Made by a program: the position numbers and the translations under genes
Notes under the pieces: generated by a model
Database searches by the model: none
Seen by the model: only the letters and a program-made list of their open reading frames with translations
What the model was told of the DNA's origin: nothing
Shown: positions 35,120-44,462 of the stretch, piece after piece
Numbering within the stretch: position 1 is the first letter of the stretch
Layout: the number at the start of each line of letters is the position of its first letter
DNA from: an uncultured Burkholderiales bacterium
Lineage (GTDB): Bacteria; Pseudomonadota; Gammaproteobacteria; Burkholderiales; Burkholderiaceae_C
Assembly (NCBI GenBank): GCA_937927685.1
Contig: CALBSC010000001.1
Location: 1 to 64,000, forward strand
Length of the DNA stretch: 64,000 bases
Reading direction: 5' to 3'

Positions 35120-36457
35120 ATGAAGTCGCATTTTGAACATTTGATTGATCTGAACAAGGGCGATATTCATCGCAGTATTTTTTCTGATCCGCAAACCTTT
35201 GAGTGGGAGCTGGAGCGCATTTTTGCCAAATGCTGGCTGCTCCTGGGGCATGAGTCGATGCTGCCGAATGCAAACGATTTCTTCACCACCTACATGGGGC
35301 GTGATCCTGTGATCGTCACACGCAAGGCGGATGGCACCATCGGGTGTTATCTGAATATGTGTCGCCACCGGGGCAATCGGGTATGCCGAGCGGATGCTGG
35401 CAATGCGCGCGCATTTTCGTGCCCGTTTCATGGCTGGACTTTTTCCAATGATGGCCGCCTGAGCAATGTGCCGGGATACAAGGAAATATATCTGGAAAAG
35501 CTAGACCTGGATGCACATGGTCTCGTTCCCGTGGCGCAGTTGGCAAGCTACAAGGGTTTGCTGTTTGCAACCTTTGATCGCAAGGCGCCTTCATTGGAGG
35601 ATTACCTGGGCGATATGGCCTGGTACCTGGACATGATTCTCGATCGACGAGAGGGTGGAATTGAATTCCTGCCTGGTACACACAAATGGCTGGTTCATAC
35701 CAACTGGAAATTTCCAGTCGATAACTTCATCGGCGACAGCTACCACGGGCCGGTCAGTCACAAATCAGCCTGGATGTCAGGCTTTGAGGGCATGCCTCGC
35801 CGCAAAAGCGGGTACGGTTACGAAGGGTTCCAAGTCAACCCCGGACAGGGCCATGGGTTTGGTGTGCGCTGGGCTGAGAACCGGGATCAGGTGTTTGAGA
35901 TGTCCTTGCCCGAGTTCCTCGACTACGAGAAGTCTCGTCTCGACGAGTCCATACAACGCCTGGGAGATTTGCGCGGCTTGCATTTCTCGCCCATGCACGG
36001 CTCGATCTTTCCCAATGTTTCCTTGCTGTGGCAGGGCAGTGCCATCCGCGTGTGGCATCCCAAAGGACCCAAGCTGACCGAGGCCTGGGGCTGGTGCTTT
36101 GTGGATAAGGCGGCGCCAGAAGCGTACAAGCGAGAAAAGGCGCTGCACATGTTGCAGCGTCACGGAACCAGTGGTACGTGGGAAGCTGACGACGTGGACA
36201 ATTGGGTGCAGTGCCATGGATCCAGCGAAGGTTATGTGGCAAGGCGGTATCCGCAAAATCTGGAGATGGGGCTGGGTGACGAGATCGACGATCCACACGC
36301 CATTCACCCTGACATCCGCGGGCGCCTGGGACGATTCCAGTCAGAAATCAACCAACGCGGCTTTTACCAGCATTGGGCCAACATGATGGACGACGATACG
36401 CCTCCCTCAGTACCAGATATGTCGCGTCAGACGTGCTCAGGCAAGGAGCCAGCATGA
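35120..36457 (+). CDS. Rieske aromatic ring-hydroxylating dioxygenase, large subunit
   Basis: A 445-residue alpha subunit. The Rieske centre is Cys81-His83 and Cys101-His104 (CX1HX17CX2H). The mononuclear iron site is Asp206, His209 and His214 in GDSYHGPVSH. The small subunit gene overlaps by four bases. It should add dioxygen to an aromatic ring to give a cis-dihydrodiol, or catalyse a related oxidation; the following SDR fits dihydrodiol dehydrogenation. Confidence 0.95.
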   Translation: MKSHFEHLIDLNKGDIHRSIFSDPQTFEWELERIFAKCWLLLGHESMLPNANDFFTTYMGRDPVIVTRKADGTIGCYLNMCRHRGNRVCRADAGNARAFSCPFHGWTFSNDGRLSNVPGYKEIYLEKLDLDAHGLVPVAQLASYKGLLFATFDRKAPSLEDYLGDMAWYLDMILDRREGGIEFLPGTHKWLVHTNWKFPVDNFIGDSYHGPVSHKSAWMSGFEGMPRRKSGYGYEGFQVNPGQGHGFGVRWAENRDQVFEMSLPEFLDYEKSRLDESIQRLGDLRGLHFSPMHGSIFPNVSLLWQGSAIRVWHPKGPKLTEAWGWCFVDKAAPEAYKREKALHMLQRHGTSGTWEADDVDNWVQCHGSSEGYVARRYPQNLEMGLGDEIDDPHAIHPDIRGRLGRFQSEINQRGFYQHWANMMDDDTPPSVPDMSRQTCSGKEPA

Positions 36458-36981
36458 CCCAACCAACTGCCGTGCAGGATCCAGCCCTGTGGTTCAGGGT
36501 TCAGGCATTTTTAAGTCTGGAAGCCCGATTGTTGGACGATCATCATTTGACTGACTGGGTGGACCTTTTCAGTGAGGACGTGCGCTACTGGATGCCCGTG
36601 GTGACCAACCGTATCGGGCGTGATCTTGGCAAGGAGATCAGCGCATTTGGTGAAGTGGCGCATTTCGATGACAACAAGACTAGCCTGAGTAATCGCGTCA
36701 AGCGCCTGGCCACTGGCATGGCATGGGCAGAGACGCCGCCCTCTCGTACCCGGCATCTGGTGACCAATGTGGAAATCCTCGAACAACTGCCTGGCAGTGT
36801 GCTGAAAGTGCGTAGCAATTTTCTGATCTACCGATCACACCTGGAGTATGACTTTGAAATATTCAGTGGATTTCGCGAGGACACACTGCGCCCCGAAGGT
36901 CAGAGTTGGAAAATCTGCCGCCGCGACATCATTCTGGATCAATCAGTCGTGACGCAGAAAAATTTGGGAATCTTTTTCTGA
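36454..36981 (+). CDS. Ring-hydroxylating dioxygenase, small (beta) subunit
   Basis: A 175-residue beta subunit with the NTF2-like fold. LEARLLDDHHLTDWVDLF and YWMPV are typical, as is the CRRDIILDQ tail. ATG 36454 overlaps the alpha stop (ATGA). It packs with the alpha subunit, usually as alpha3beta3, and has a structural role. Confidence 0.93.
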   Translation: MTQPTAVQDPALWFRVQAFLSLEARLLDDHHLTDWVDLFSEDVRYWMPVVTNRIGRDLGKEISAFGEVAHFDDNKTSLSNRVKRLATGMAWAETPPSRTRHLVTNVEILEQLPGSVLKVRSNFLIYRSHLEYDFEIFSGFREDTLRPEGQSWKICRRDIILDQSVVTQKNLGIFF

Positions 36982-37799
36982 TGCCGGGCTCCCATCAGCT
37001 ATTGTCAACCCGCATGCGCCTGGACGGGCGCGTGGCGGTGGTCACAGGTGCTGGCGCCGGAATCGGCGAAGCCATTGCGCTGACGCTGGCTGCGCAAGGT
37101 GCTTATGTGGCGGTGCTGGATATTCGGCTGGAAGCGGCAGAACGCGTCGCGGCGGCTGTTCGTGCACAGAGTGAGCAGGCGCAGGCATGGGCTTGTGACG
37201 TGGCACAGAAAGAGCAAGTGAACGCAACTGTGTCGCAAATCGTGAAAACCACGGGTAGGCTCGACATGGTGGTGAACAGCGCCGGTGTGGCTTCCGCGCC
37301 AGGCATGCCGTTTACCAATAACACTGAGGCCGATTGGGATCGAGCTTTGGCCATCAACCTCAAAGGGGCACTCCACCTGTGCCAGGCCGCACGGGAATGG
37401 CTGTTGCAATCCGGGCAGGGACGCATTGTCAACATCTCGTCCATCACCGGCGTCATCTCCACCGCCTACATGCCGCCTTACAGCGTGTCCAAAGCCGCCT
37501 TGATTTCCTTGTCGAAAGTGCTGGCACGTGAATTGGCGCCACATCAAGTCTGCGTCAATGCGGTATGCCCGGGCTTCATTTGGACGCCGCTTTGGGCGCA
37601 ACTGGGGGAGGTGATGGCCTCGCACACGCAAGCGAATTCCGGGGCGGAAGTATTCGACGACAGGGTGCGGCAGCACGTGCCCATGCAGCGTGCGCAGACG
37701 GTGCAGGATGTGGCTGATCTGGTGGCGTTTCTGTGCTCCGCTGCCGCCAGCAACATCACCGGGCAGGTCATGGGCGTGGATGGTGGCGTCACCATTTGA
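36981..37799 (+). CDS. Short-chain dehydrogenase/reductase (dihydrodiol dehydrogenase candidate)
   Basis: A 272-residue classical SDR. TGAGAGIGEA near 24, NSAGVA, the catalytic Ser in NISSITG and the YSVSK pair are present. Its ATG shares a base with the beta-subunit stop (TGATG), showing translational coupling; an internal ATG at 37014 is an alternative. Position after a dioxygenase suggests oxidation of the cis-diol to a catechol. Confidence 0.9.
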   Translation: MPGSHQLLSTRMRLDGRVAVVTGAGAGIGEAIALTLAAQGAYVAVLDIRLEAAERVAAAVRAQSEQAQAWACDVAQKEQVNATVSQIVKTTGRLDMVVNSAGVASAPGMPFTNNTEADWDRALAINLKGALHLCQAAREWLLQSGQGRIVNISSITGVISTAYMPPYSVSKAALISLSKVLARELAPHQVCVNAVCPGFIWTPLWAQLGEVMASHTQANSGAEVFDDRVRQHVPMQRAQTVQDVADLVAFLCSAAASNITGQVMGVDGGVTI

Positions 37800-37817
37800 G
37801 ATATTGAAAGCATCGAG

Positions 37818-39383
37818 ATGAGTCAAGTCAAAAATATTCTCTTCATCATGTGTGACCAGTTGCGAGCGGATTACCTGTCCTGCTATGGTCACCGAACACT
37901 GGCCACGCCCAACATCGACCGTATTGCCCAGCGTGGTGTTCGGTTTGATCGGGCGTATTGTCAGTCGCCCAATTGCGGTCCTTCTCGCGCGTCTTTCTAC
38001 TCGGGGCGATATGTTTTTTCGCACGGCGCCACCTGGAATTTCATCCCCTTGCCACTGGGCGAGCAAACCTTGGGAGATCATCTGCGGCAAAGCGGTATGC
38101 GTGTGGCCGTGGTGGGCAAGACACATATGTACGCTGATCGCGATGGGCTTAGTCGTCTGGTGCTGAGCCCCGAGAGCGAGCAATCACGCTATGCTGCAGA
38201 GGCTGGCTTCGAACCCTATGAGCGCGACGACGGCATTCATCCCGACAGCAAGGTGAATCCAAAACTCGCGTACAACGAGTACCTGCGATCGCACGGCATG
38301 GACGGAGCAAACCCGTGGCACACCTGGGCGAACGCAGGGGTTGACGAAAACGGGGACATCGCCAGCGGTTGGTACTATCGCCATGCCCACCGTCCCACCC
38401 GTGCACCCGATGAGCACAGCGAAACTGCCTACATGACCCGGCGCGCCATGGACTTCATGACGGAGCAGGGTGATAAGCCTTGGATGCTGCATCTGTCCTA
38501 CATCAAGCCCCACTGGCCTTATATCGTTCAGGCGCCGTATCACAACATGTTCGGACGCGAAGATATCCAGGCACCCATCCGTGCCGATCACGAAAGAAGG
38601 AATGACCACCCGGTGTATGAAGGCTTTCGCCTCCACCCCGAGGGTATTGCTTTTTCGCGTGACGCTGACCGCAACAATGTGATTCCAGCCTACATGGGCT
38701 TGGTCAAGCAGATCGATGATTATCTAGGTCGTCTTTTTTCGTTCATGCAGGAGCGTGGCCTGATGGACAACACCATGATCGTGTTCACGGCCGATCACAG
38801 CGACTACCTGGGTGACCATTGGCTAGGCGAGAAGGAATTCATGTACGAGCAGGGTGTTCGTATTCCCCTCATCGTGTCAGATCCCTCGGCGCCTCAAACA
38901 CACGGGACGGTCAGCCAGGCCCTGGTGGAGGCGGTGGATTTGGCTCCGACGTTTCTGGAGACCATGGGTCAGGCCCTGCCCACCCACTGGTTAGAGGGCC
39001 ACTCGCTTCGCCCCCTGCTCGAAGGCAAGAAGACCGACGTGCGTGAGGTGGCCATCTCAGAACTGGATTACGCGATCTATGGCGCAGCCCGGCGATTGAA
39101 TCTGCAGCCTCGACAGGCACGCATGGTGATGGCGCGCAGTGATCGCTACAAATACATCCACTACGACGGGTTGCCCCCGCAACTCTTTGACATGCACAAC
39201 GATCCGCAGGAGTTTCATGATCTTGGGCGTGATCCGGGGCATAGCAAGACCCGCGATGAGCATGTGGGCTGGATTTTCGATTGGATGCGCCAGCGACGCA
39301 ATCGCATCACGATTTCAGACGGCGACATCATGAAGCGTGCGACACCAGCAGCAGCGGGTGGCGTGATCATCGGTGAGTGGTGA
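37818..39383 (+). CDS. Sulfatase/phosphonate monoester hydrolase family protein
   Basis: A 521-residue alkaline-phosphatase-fold hydrolase. The formylglycine motif is Cys53 in CGPSRASFYSGR (CXPSR then GR). Metal ligands include MCDQLRADY at the start and FTADHSDYLGDH later. No signal peptide is present, so it is cytoplasmic. It lies between an SDR and a Rieske gene with 18 and 63 base gaps. It probably removes sulfate, or a related ester, from the aromatic substrate or an intermediate. Confidence 0.9.
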   Translation: MSQVKNILFIMCDQLRADYLSCYGHRTLATPNIDRIAQRGVRFDRAYCQSPNCGPSRASFYSGRYVFSHGATWNFIPLPLGEQTLGDHLRQSGMRVAVVGKTHMYADRDGLSRLVLSPESEQSRYAAEAGFEPYERDDGIHPDSKVNPKLAYNEYLRSHGMDGANPWHTWANAGVDENGDIASGWYYRHAHRPTRAPDEHSETAYMTRRAMDFMTEQGDKPWMLHLSYIKPHWPYIVQAPYHNMFGREDIQAPIRADHERRNDHPVYEGFRLHPEGIAFSRDADRNNVIPAYMGLVKQIDDYLGRLFSFMQERGLMDNTMIVFTADHSDYLGDHWLGEKEFMYEQGVRIPLIVSDPSAPQTHGTVSQALVEAVDLAPTFLETMGQALPTHWLEGHSLRPLLEGKKTDVREVAISELDYAIYGAARRLNLQPRQARMVMARSDRYKYIHYDGLPPQLFDMHNDPQEFHDLGRDPGHSKTRDEHVGWIFDWMRQRRNRITISDGDIMKRATPAAAGGVIIGEW

Positions 39384-39446
39384 GCGTCCCCATGCGCACA
39401 CACAGGTTCAGATTGCAGAACACGGTCAGGTGAAAGGGAAACAGAC

Positions 39447-40496
39447 ATGTCGGAATTGATCCCCGATAAATTCTTCATTCATGATGCTTGGTATGTTGTG
39501 GCCTGGCCACAAGAGCTCACAGCCGACAAGCCCCTGGCTCGAACGGTGCTGGGTAATGATTTGGTACTCTTTCGTACCCCTGAGGGTCAAGCAGTCGCAC
39601 TTGAAGATCGCTGTGGGCATCGCCTGGCGCCCTTATCCAAGGGGCGCATAGAGTCGGGGGGAATTCGGTGCATGTACCATGGCGTGAAATTCTCGGTGAC
39701 TGGCGAATGCGCTGAAATTCCGGCTCAACCAGAGGGCCATCGCAACATGTGCGTGAAGCACTATCCGCTGGTTGAAAAGGACGGTTTTATCTGGGTCTGG
39801 ATGGGGGACTCCGCAAAAGCTGATCCTGCTGAGATCATGGATGCGCCCTGGCACGCCGACCCACGTTGGGTCCCTTCAAGCGGCTATCTCCATGTCAAAG
39901 CGCACATGGGGCTGGTCGCTGACAACTTGCTGGATTTTGGACATTTGCCTTTTGTACATCCGAACACGGTCGGTGCAGTCGAGCAAGCGTCTTTTGCGAC
40001 GGAAGTTAAACCGCTGTCCGATGGTGTTCAGACCGATCGTTGGTATATCGATGTGCCCGCCTCACGCTTTCACCAGTCCGTGGGGCATTTCAAGGGGCAT
40101 GTCGATGCCTGGCATTGCTTTCGCTGGCATTTGCCTGCTGTGATGTCACTGGATTCCGGGTCAGCCCCAACAGGCACCGGTGCGCGCGACAAGCCGCATG
40201 GCACACGAGAGGGCGCCATCGAGTTTCATCACATCGCAGCCCTCACGCCTCAGGATGGCGATCACACCCACTACTTCTGGGTCCACTGGCGCAACTTTGA
40301 TGTGGATAGCCCCACCATGACTCACACCGTATATGACAACATCATGATGGCCTTCTCAGAAGACAAGGCCATGGTGGAAGCTCAACACGCCGCGGTGAGA
40401 CGAGGCAGTCATACGTCTGTTAAAGCCATTGGAGCCGACAAGGCTCTCTATATGGTGCGTCATCAAGTGGCCAAGCGATTGGCAAATACCGATTGA
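39447..40496 (+). CDS. Rieske oxygenase, vanillate demethylase type
   Basis: A 349-residue single-component-type oxygenase subunit. Rieske ligands are Cys56-His58 and Cys75-His78. The mononuclear iron site is in DNLLDFGHLPFVH with His166 and His171. Members O-demethylate methoxy aromatics or hydroxylate rings as homotrimers and need a VanB-type reductase, which is not encoded here. It is a paralogue of 42387-43451. Confidence 0.93.
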   Translation: MSELIPDKFFIHDAWYVVAWPQELTADKPLARTVLGNDLVLFRTPEGQAVALEDRCGHRLAPLSKGRIESGGIRCMYHGVKFSVTGECAEIPAQPEGHRNMCVKHYPLVEKDGFIWVWMGDSAKADPAEIMDAPWHADPRWVPSSGYLHVKAHMGLVADNLLDFGHLPFVHPNTVGAVEQASFATEVKPLSDGVQTDRWYIDVPASRFHQSVGHFKGHVDAWHCFRWHLPAVMSLDSGSAPTGTGARDKPHGTREGAIEFHHIAALTPQDGDHTHYFWVHWRNFDVDSPTMTHTVYDNIMMAFSEDKAMVEAQHAAVRRGSHTSVKAIGADKALYMVRHQVAKRLANTD

Positions 40497-40571
40497 CTGA
40501 GTCCTTGGCCCTAGGATTCAATAGCGAGTTCATTCCCGTCACATCAAGACACCACAACAAGGAGACATTGC

Positions 40572-41561
40572 ATGAAACGAATCACGGATCTGGCCCGTCG
40601 CGGCTTGAGCGTTCTAGGTCTGGCCTGGTTGGCCAGTGGGGCAGTGGGCGTGCACGCTCAGCAGGGATATCCCAACAAGCCGATACGTCTGGTCGTGCCC
40701 TGGGGGGCAGGTACGCCCGGAGATGTGGCGGGCCGCATTCTGGCCGAGAAGATGGCGGCTGGCTTGGGCCAGCCCATCATCATCGATAACAAACCAGGCG
40801 CTGCCGGCACCATTGGTCTGGCCGATGTTCTGCGTCAACCTGCGGATGGCTACACCCTGTATTCACTGTCATCTGCCTCGCTGGTGGCACCGTTGCTTTA
40901 CCCGACGCAAAACATCAGTTTTGAAAAGTCGATAGAGCCCGTGGCCCATATCATCTGGCACTACAACGTACTGGTGACGCCCATCAACAGTCGGATCAAG
41001 AGCGCACAAGACATCATCGACATATCCAAGCGCGACCCGGGTTCCCTGACTTTTGCCTCAGCAGGCAGCGGCTCACCTGCACATCTGGCTGGAGAACTCT
41101 TCAAGCAGCAAACGGGAGCTGTGACCACGCATGTGCCCTATAACCAGTTTGCCGTGGGCATCGGTGATGTGGTGGCAGATCGCGTGAGTTTCATGTTTCT
41201 GACTGGCTCTGCGGCTGTTCCCCAAATCGCGGGCGGCAAACTCAAGCCCCTGGCAGTCACTGGTGCCACACGCCTGGCCGTGCTCAAGGACACGCCAACC
41301 ATGGGTGAGGTGGGATTCAAGGATTTCACCCTGCGTTCGTTTGAATCCGTGGTGGCGAAAGCCGGTACACCTAAGGAAATCATTGCGCGGTTGAACGCCG
41401 AATACAACAAGGCCTTGCAACTGCCTGAGGTCAAGGAGCGCCTCAGTGCCCTGGCCGTTGAGATTGATCCCATGAGCCCCGAGCAGCTGGGTCAGATCAT
41501 TCGCACCGAAGGCGAGCGTTGGATCAAGATTGGGACACTGGCAAAGATCAAGGCTGACTGA
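40572..41561 (+). CDS. Bug/TctC family substrate-binding protein
   Basis: A 329-residue Bug receptor with signal peptide ending near VHAQ. YPNKPIRLVVPWGAGT, IIDNKPGAAGT and ADGYTLY are landmarks; the usual HIPYKG motif is HVPYNQ here, a binding-site variant. It lies between the two single-type Rieske genes and probably delivers the operon's substrate. Confidence 0.92.
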   Translation: MKRITDLARRGLSVLGLAWLASGAVGVHAQQGYPNKPIRLVVPWGAGTPGDVAGRILAEKMAAGLGQPIIIDNKPGAAGTIGLADVLRQPADGYTLYSLSSASLVAPLLYPTQNISFEKSIEPVAHIIWHYNVLVTPINSRIKSAQDIIDISKRDPGSLTFASAGSGSPAHLAGELFKQQTGAVTTHVPYNQFAVGIGDVVADRVSFMFLTGSAAVPQIAGGKLKPLAVTGATRLAVLKDTPTMGEVGFKDFTLRSFESVVAKAGTPKEIIARLNAEYNKALQLPEVKERLSALAVEIDPMSPEQLGQIIRTEGERWIKIGTLAKIKAD

Positions 41562-41562
41562 C

Positions 41563-42342
41563 ATGTCGATGCAGTCTGATACCAGCGGTGTCATGATCGT
41601 CACCGGTGCGGCATCAGGTATTGGTGCAGCCACCGCTCAGCGCCTGGCATTGGACGGCTGGAAAATCGTCGCGGTCGACTTGAACGAACCATCCTACCCA
41701 GTGTTGCAATTCATTCGCGCTGATCTGGGGGATCCAGGCAGTATTGATGCGGCAGTGTTGCAAATGCCTGCTCAGTTGCATGGGCTTTGCAACATCGCTG
41801 GCTTGCCGGGTAACCGCGGGGTGGAGCGCACGTTGTGTGTTAATTTTCTTGGCCTGAGACATCTGACTGAGCGACTGATTCCGCGTTTGCAACCTGGCAG
41901 TCCCATTGTCAATCTGGCGTCAGTGGCCGGAAATCAATGGGCTCAGCGCTGGGCATTGCATCGCGAATGGGCCAGCACAGCTGATTTTGCAGAGGGTCTG
42001 CAATGGCTCAGTTCACATCCGGTATCGGAGGAGACGGTCTACAACTATTCCAAGGAGGCGGTGATTGCCTGGACGTTGTTACGTGCGGGGGAGCTTCACC
42101 GTCAACATGGGGTGCGGATGAATTGCGTCAGTCCTGGACCCGTTGATACGCCCATCCTGGAAGATTTTCGCAACACACTGGGACGTGAGCGTGTGGCGCA
42201 AGGGATCGAATTGATGGGGCGCCCGGGAAAGCCTGACGACATCGCACCGGTGGTGCGCTTCCTCTGTCATCCTGACTCCGGGTGGATTGCAGGCGAAAAC
42301 ATTCGTGTCGATGGCAGCTTGACTGCCTCGCGCACGTCATAG
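41563..42342 (+). CDS. Short-chain dehydrogenase (3-alpha-HSD/coniferyl-alcohol dehydrogenase-like)
   Basis: A 259-residue SDR. TGAASGIGAA, the NIAG motif, NLASVAGN and YNYSK are present. The long insertion between the Ser and Tyr motifs and the MNCVSPGPVDTPIL block resemble Comamonas 3-alpha-hydroxysteroid dehydrogenase and coniferyl-alcohol dehydrogenases. It starts one base after the Bug stop codon. An aryl alcohol or carbonyl substrate is plausible. Confidence 0.88.
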   Translation: MSMQSDTSGVMIVTGAASGIGAATAQRLALDGWKIVAVDLNEPSYPVLQFIRADLGDPGSIDAAVLQMPAQLHGLCNIAGLPGNRGVERTLCVNFLGLRHLTERLIPRLQPGSPIVNLASVAGNQWAQRWALHREWASTADFAEGLQWLSSHPVSEETVYNYSKEAVIAWTLLRAGELHRQHGVRMNCVSPGPVDTPILEDFRNTLGRERVAQGIELMGRPGKPDDIAPVVRFLCHPDSGWIAGENIRVDGSLTASRTS

Positions 42343-42386
42343 AAACGCCGACATCGTTCGGTGACAGGAATGCACAGGAGCGCGAC

Positions 42387-43451
42387 ATGACTACGACCCC
42401 GATGGCTGCTGAGGTAGAACCCTATCTCTCCAAGCGATTCATTCGTCGTGCCTGGTACGTTGCTGCCTGGGATCACGAAGTCTCGCACGACGGGATGTTG
42501 GCGCGCACCCTTCTTGGCGAGCCGGTGGTGTTCTACCGTGATCAACGAGGGCAGGTGGTGGCTCTTGAAGACCGATGCTGCCACCGGGCAGCCCCGCTGT
42601 CCAAAGGTCGCAAGGAGGGTGACTGCGTGCGTTGTCTGTATCACGGCATGAAGTTTGATTCTCAGGGTGTTTGCGTAGACATCCCGGGGCAATCTGTCAT
42701 TCCTGACAAGGCGCGTGTCAAAAGCTACCCTGTGGTTGAGCGTGACCGTTTTGTGTGGATCTGGATGGGCGAGCCCTCTGATGCCAATCCACAGAATATC
42801 CTTGATTTCTTTTGGCATACCAGCCCAGATTGGCGCATGAAGCCGGGCTATATCCACTACAAAGCGAATTACCAATTGATCGTGGATAACTTGCTGGATT
42901 TTTCGCATCTCTCCTATGTGCATCCCACTACCTTGGGCACACAGGCCAACGCTGATACCCTGGCCCAGGTCGAGCGGCATGATGCGGGCCTGAAGATCAC
43001 ACGCTGGTACCTCAACTCTGACATGTCACCCAACCACAAGCGGGTGTCCACTTACCAGGGGCCAGTCGACCGCTGGCAAATTTATCAATGGCACGCCCCC
43101 GCTTTCATGCGTATGGATGCAGGATCTTCTCCTGCTGGTTCGGGTGCACCCGAAGGCCGAATGGATCCCCGTGCCCTTCAATTTCGACACACGTCAGTAC
43201 AAACACCCGAGACGCTCGGCACCTCTCATTATTTCTTTTGTCAGGCGCGAAACTTTGCGCTGGACAACGAGGCCATGACCGATGCGATATTCAATGATGT
43301 GGTCACTGCGTTCGACGAAGACCGTGACATGATCGAAGCCCAACAACGCGTTCTGGATCACGATCCAGGGTTTACCCCCTTTGCCACTGCACACGACAAA
43401 GGGTTGATCCAGGCACGAATGTTGATTCGCGAGAGTTTGCGTCGTGAGTGA
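42387..43451 (+). CDS. Rieske oxygenase, vanillate demethylase type (second paralogue)
   Basis: A 354-residue oxygenase of the same class as 39447-40496. Rieske ligands are Cys64-His66 and Cys83-His86; an extra Cys65 lies between. The iron site is in DNLLDFSHLSYVH. It has a GGAG site and lies 44 bases after the SDR. Two paralogues in one operon suggest two separate O-demethylations or hydroxylations. It ends five bases from the convergent LysR gene. Confidence 0.93.
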   Translation: MTTTPMAAEVEPYLSKRFIRRAWYVAAWDHEVSHDGMLARTLLGEPVVFYRDQRGQVVALEDRCCHRAAPLSKGRKEGDCVRCLYHGMKFDSQGVCVDIPGQSVIPDKARVKSYPVVERDRFVWIWMGEPSDANPQNILDFFWHTSPDWRMKPGYIHYKANYQLIVDNLLDFSHLSYVHPTTLGTQANADTLAQVERHDAGLKITRWYLNSDMSPNHKRVSTYQGPVDRWQIYQWHAPAFMRMDAGSSPAGSGAPEGRMDPRALQFRHTSVQTPETLGTSHYFFCQARNFALDNEAMTDAIFNDVVTAFDEDRDMIEAQQRVLDHDPGFTPFATAHDKGLIQARMLIRESLRRE

Positions 43452-43456
43452 AGCCG

Positions 43457-44347
43457 CTAGTGCTGCGAGGCCAACTTGTTAAAAAGAAACTCAACCAAGG
43501 CTCGGACCTTGGGCAACACAAACTTCCTGCTCGGATAGACCGCATAGATGTCCAGTTCGATGGAACGAAAATCCGGCAGGATCTCCACCAGCTGTCCGCT
43601 GGTCAACTGATCCTGGATCAGAAACGTCGGCTGTAGTTGGATGCCCGCCCCCTGCAAGGCGGCGGCCATGCAGGTGTCCCCGTTGTTGGACCACATGCGA
43701 GGGCGAATCTTGACGCTCACCGCCCCCTGCGGCCCCATGAATTGCCACAGATCACCCATCGACATGAGGCTGTAACTCATCACGTCGTGCTCGCTCAATT
43801 CCGAAGGATGTTGCGGTGTGCCGCGACGCTGGAGATAGCTGGGCGACGCGCACAGCACCAGGCGCGTAGACGCCAAGCGGCGAGAGATCAGGGAGGAGTC
43901 GGGCAGGCGCGCGATCCGCACTGCCAAATCAAAACCCTCGTCCACCAGGTCGATGACGCGGTCGGACAACTGCACATCGAGTGTGACCCCTGGGTGCTTG
44001 TCCATGAATTCGCTCCACAGGGGGGCGAGGTGCCGGATGCCAAAGCTCACCGGCACGCTTACTTTCAACAGCCCGCTGGCTGTCACGCGGCGCGTGGAGA
44101 TTTCTGCTTCGCTCGCCTCGATGCTGGAAAGGATGTCCCGGCAGCGTGCCAGAAACACTTCGCCTTCAGGGGTGAGCGAGAGTTTGCGGGTCGTGCGGTG
44201 CATCAACCTGACCCCCAGGCGTTGCTCCAGATCGGAGACGTGACGCGAGACGGCCGCTTTGGACATGCCGAGGGCTTCACCGGCCGCCACAAAACTGGCC
44301 GCATCGACCACGGCGGTGAAAACGCGCATTTCCTGGTACTTGCCCAT
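43457..44347 (-). CDS. LysR family transcriptional regulator
   Basis: A 296-residue LysR regulator. The helix-turn-helix with ASFVAAGEALGMSKAAVSRHV is at about 17-37. It is divergent from the DoxX/DODA pair by 115 bases, and so likely controls these; this LysR-DoxX-dioxygenase arrangement is common in proteobacteria. It is not expected to control the Rieske operon it faces tail to tail. Confidence 0.92.
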   Translation of the reverse strand: MGKYQEMRVFTAVVDAASFVAAGEALGMSKAAVSRHVSDLEQRLGVRLMHRTTRKLSLTPEGEVFLARCRDILSSIEASEAEISTRRVTASGLLKVSVPVSFGIRHLAPLWSEFMDKHPGVTLDVQLSDRVIDLVDEGFDLAVRIARLPDSSLISRRLASTRLVLCASPSYLQRRGTPQHPSELSEHDVMSYSLMSMGDLWQFMGPQGAVSVKIRPRMWSNNGDTCMAAALQGAGIQLQPTFLIQDQLTSGQLVEILPDFRSIELDIYAVYPSRKFVLPKVRALVEFLFNKLASQH

Positions 44348-44393
44348 TGTTCCTGATCGGTTAACAGTTAGTTGATTAATGGATAGTTTATCT

Positions 44394-44413
44394 TTTATTG
44401 GTGAATCAATAAA
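44394..44413. promoter_or_regulatory. Inverted repeat between LysR and doxX genes
   Basis: Perfect 7-base arms TTTATTG and CAATAAA with a 6-base centre, in the AT-rich divergent promoter region. A binding site for the LysR protein encoded alongside is likely from position. Confidence 0.5.
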
Positions 44414-44462
44414 GTTGAGCCCTTGCCCGCACTGCCGGGTCTCACTCTCTTAAGGAAGCATC

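Noticed and set aside
37005..38183. A 392-codon open frame on the minus strand across the SDR and sulfatase genes
   Set aside because: It is antisense to two well-supported genes, has no family features, and long antisense frames are common with GC-rich third codon positions.
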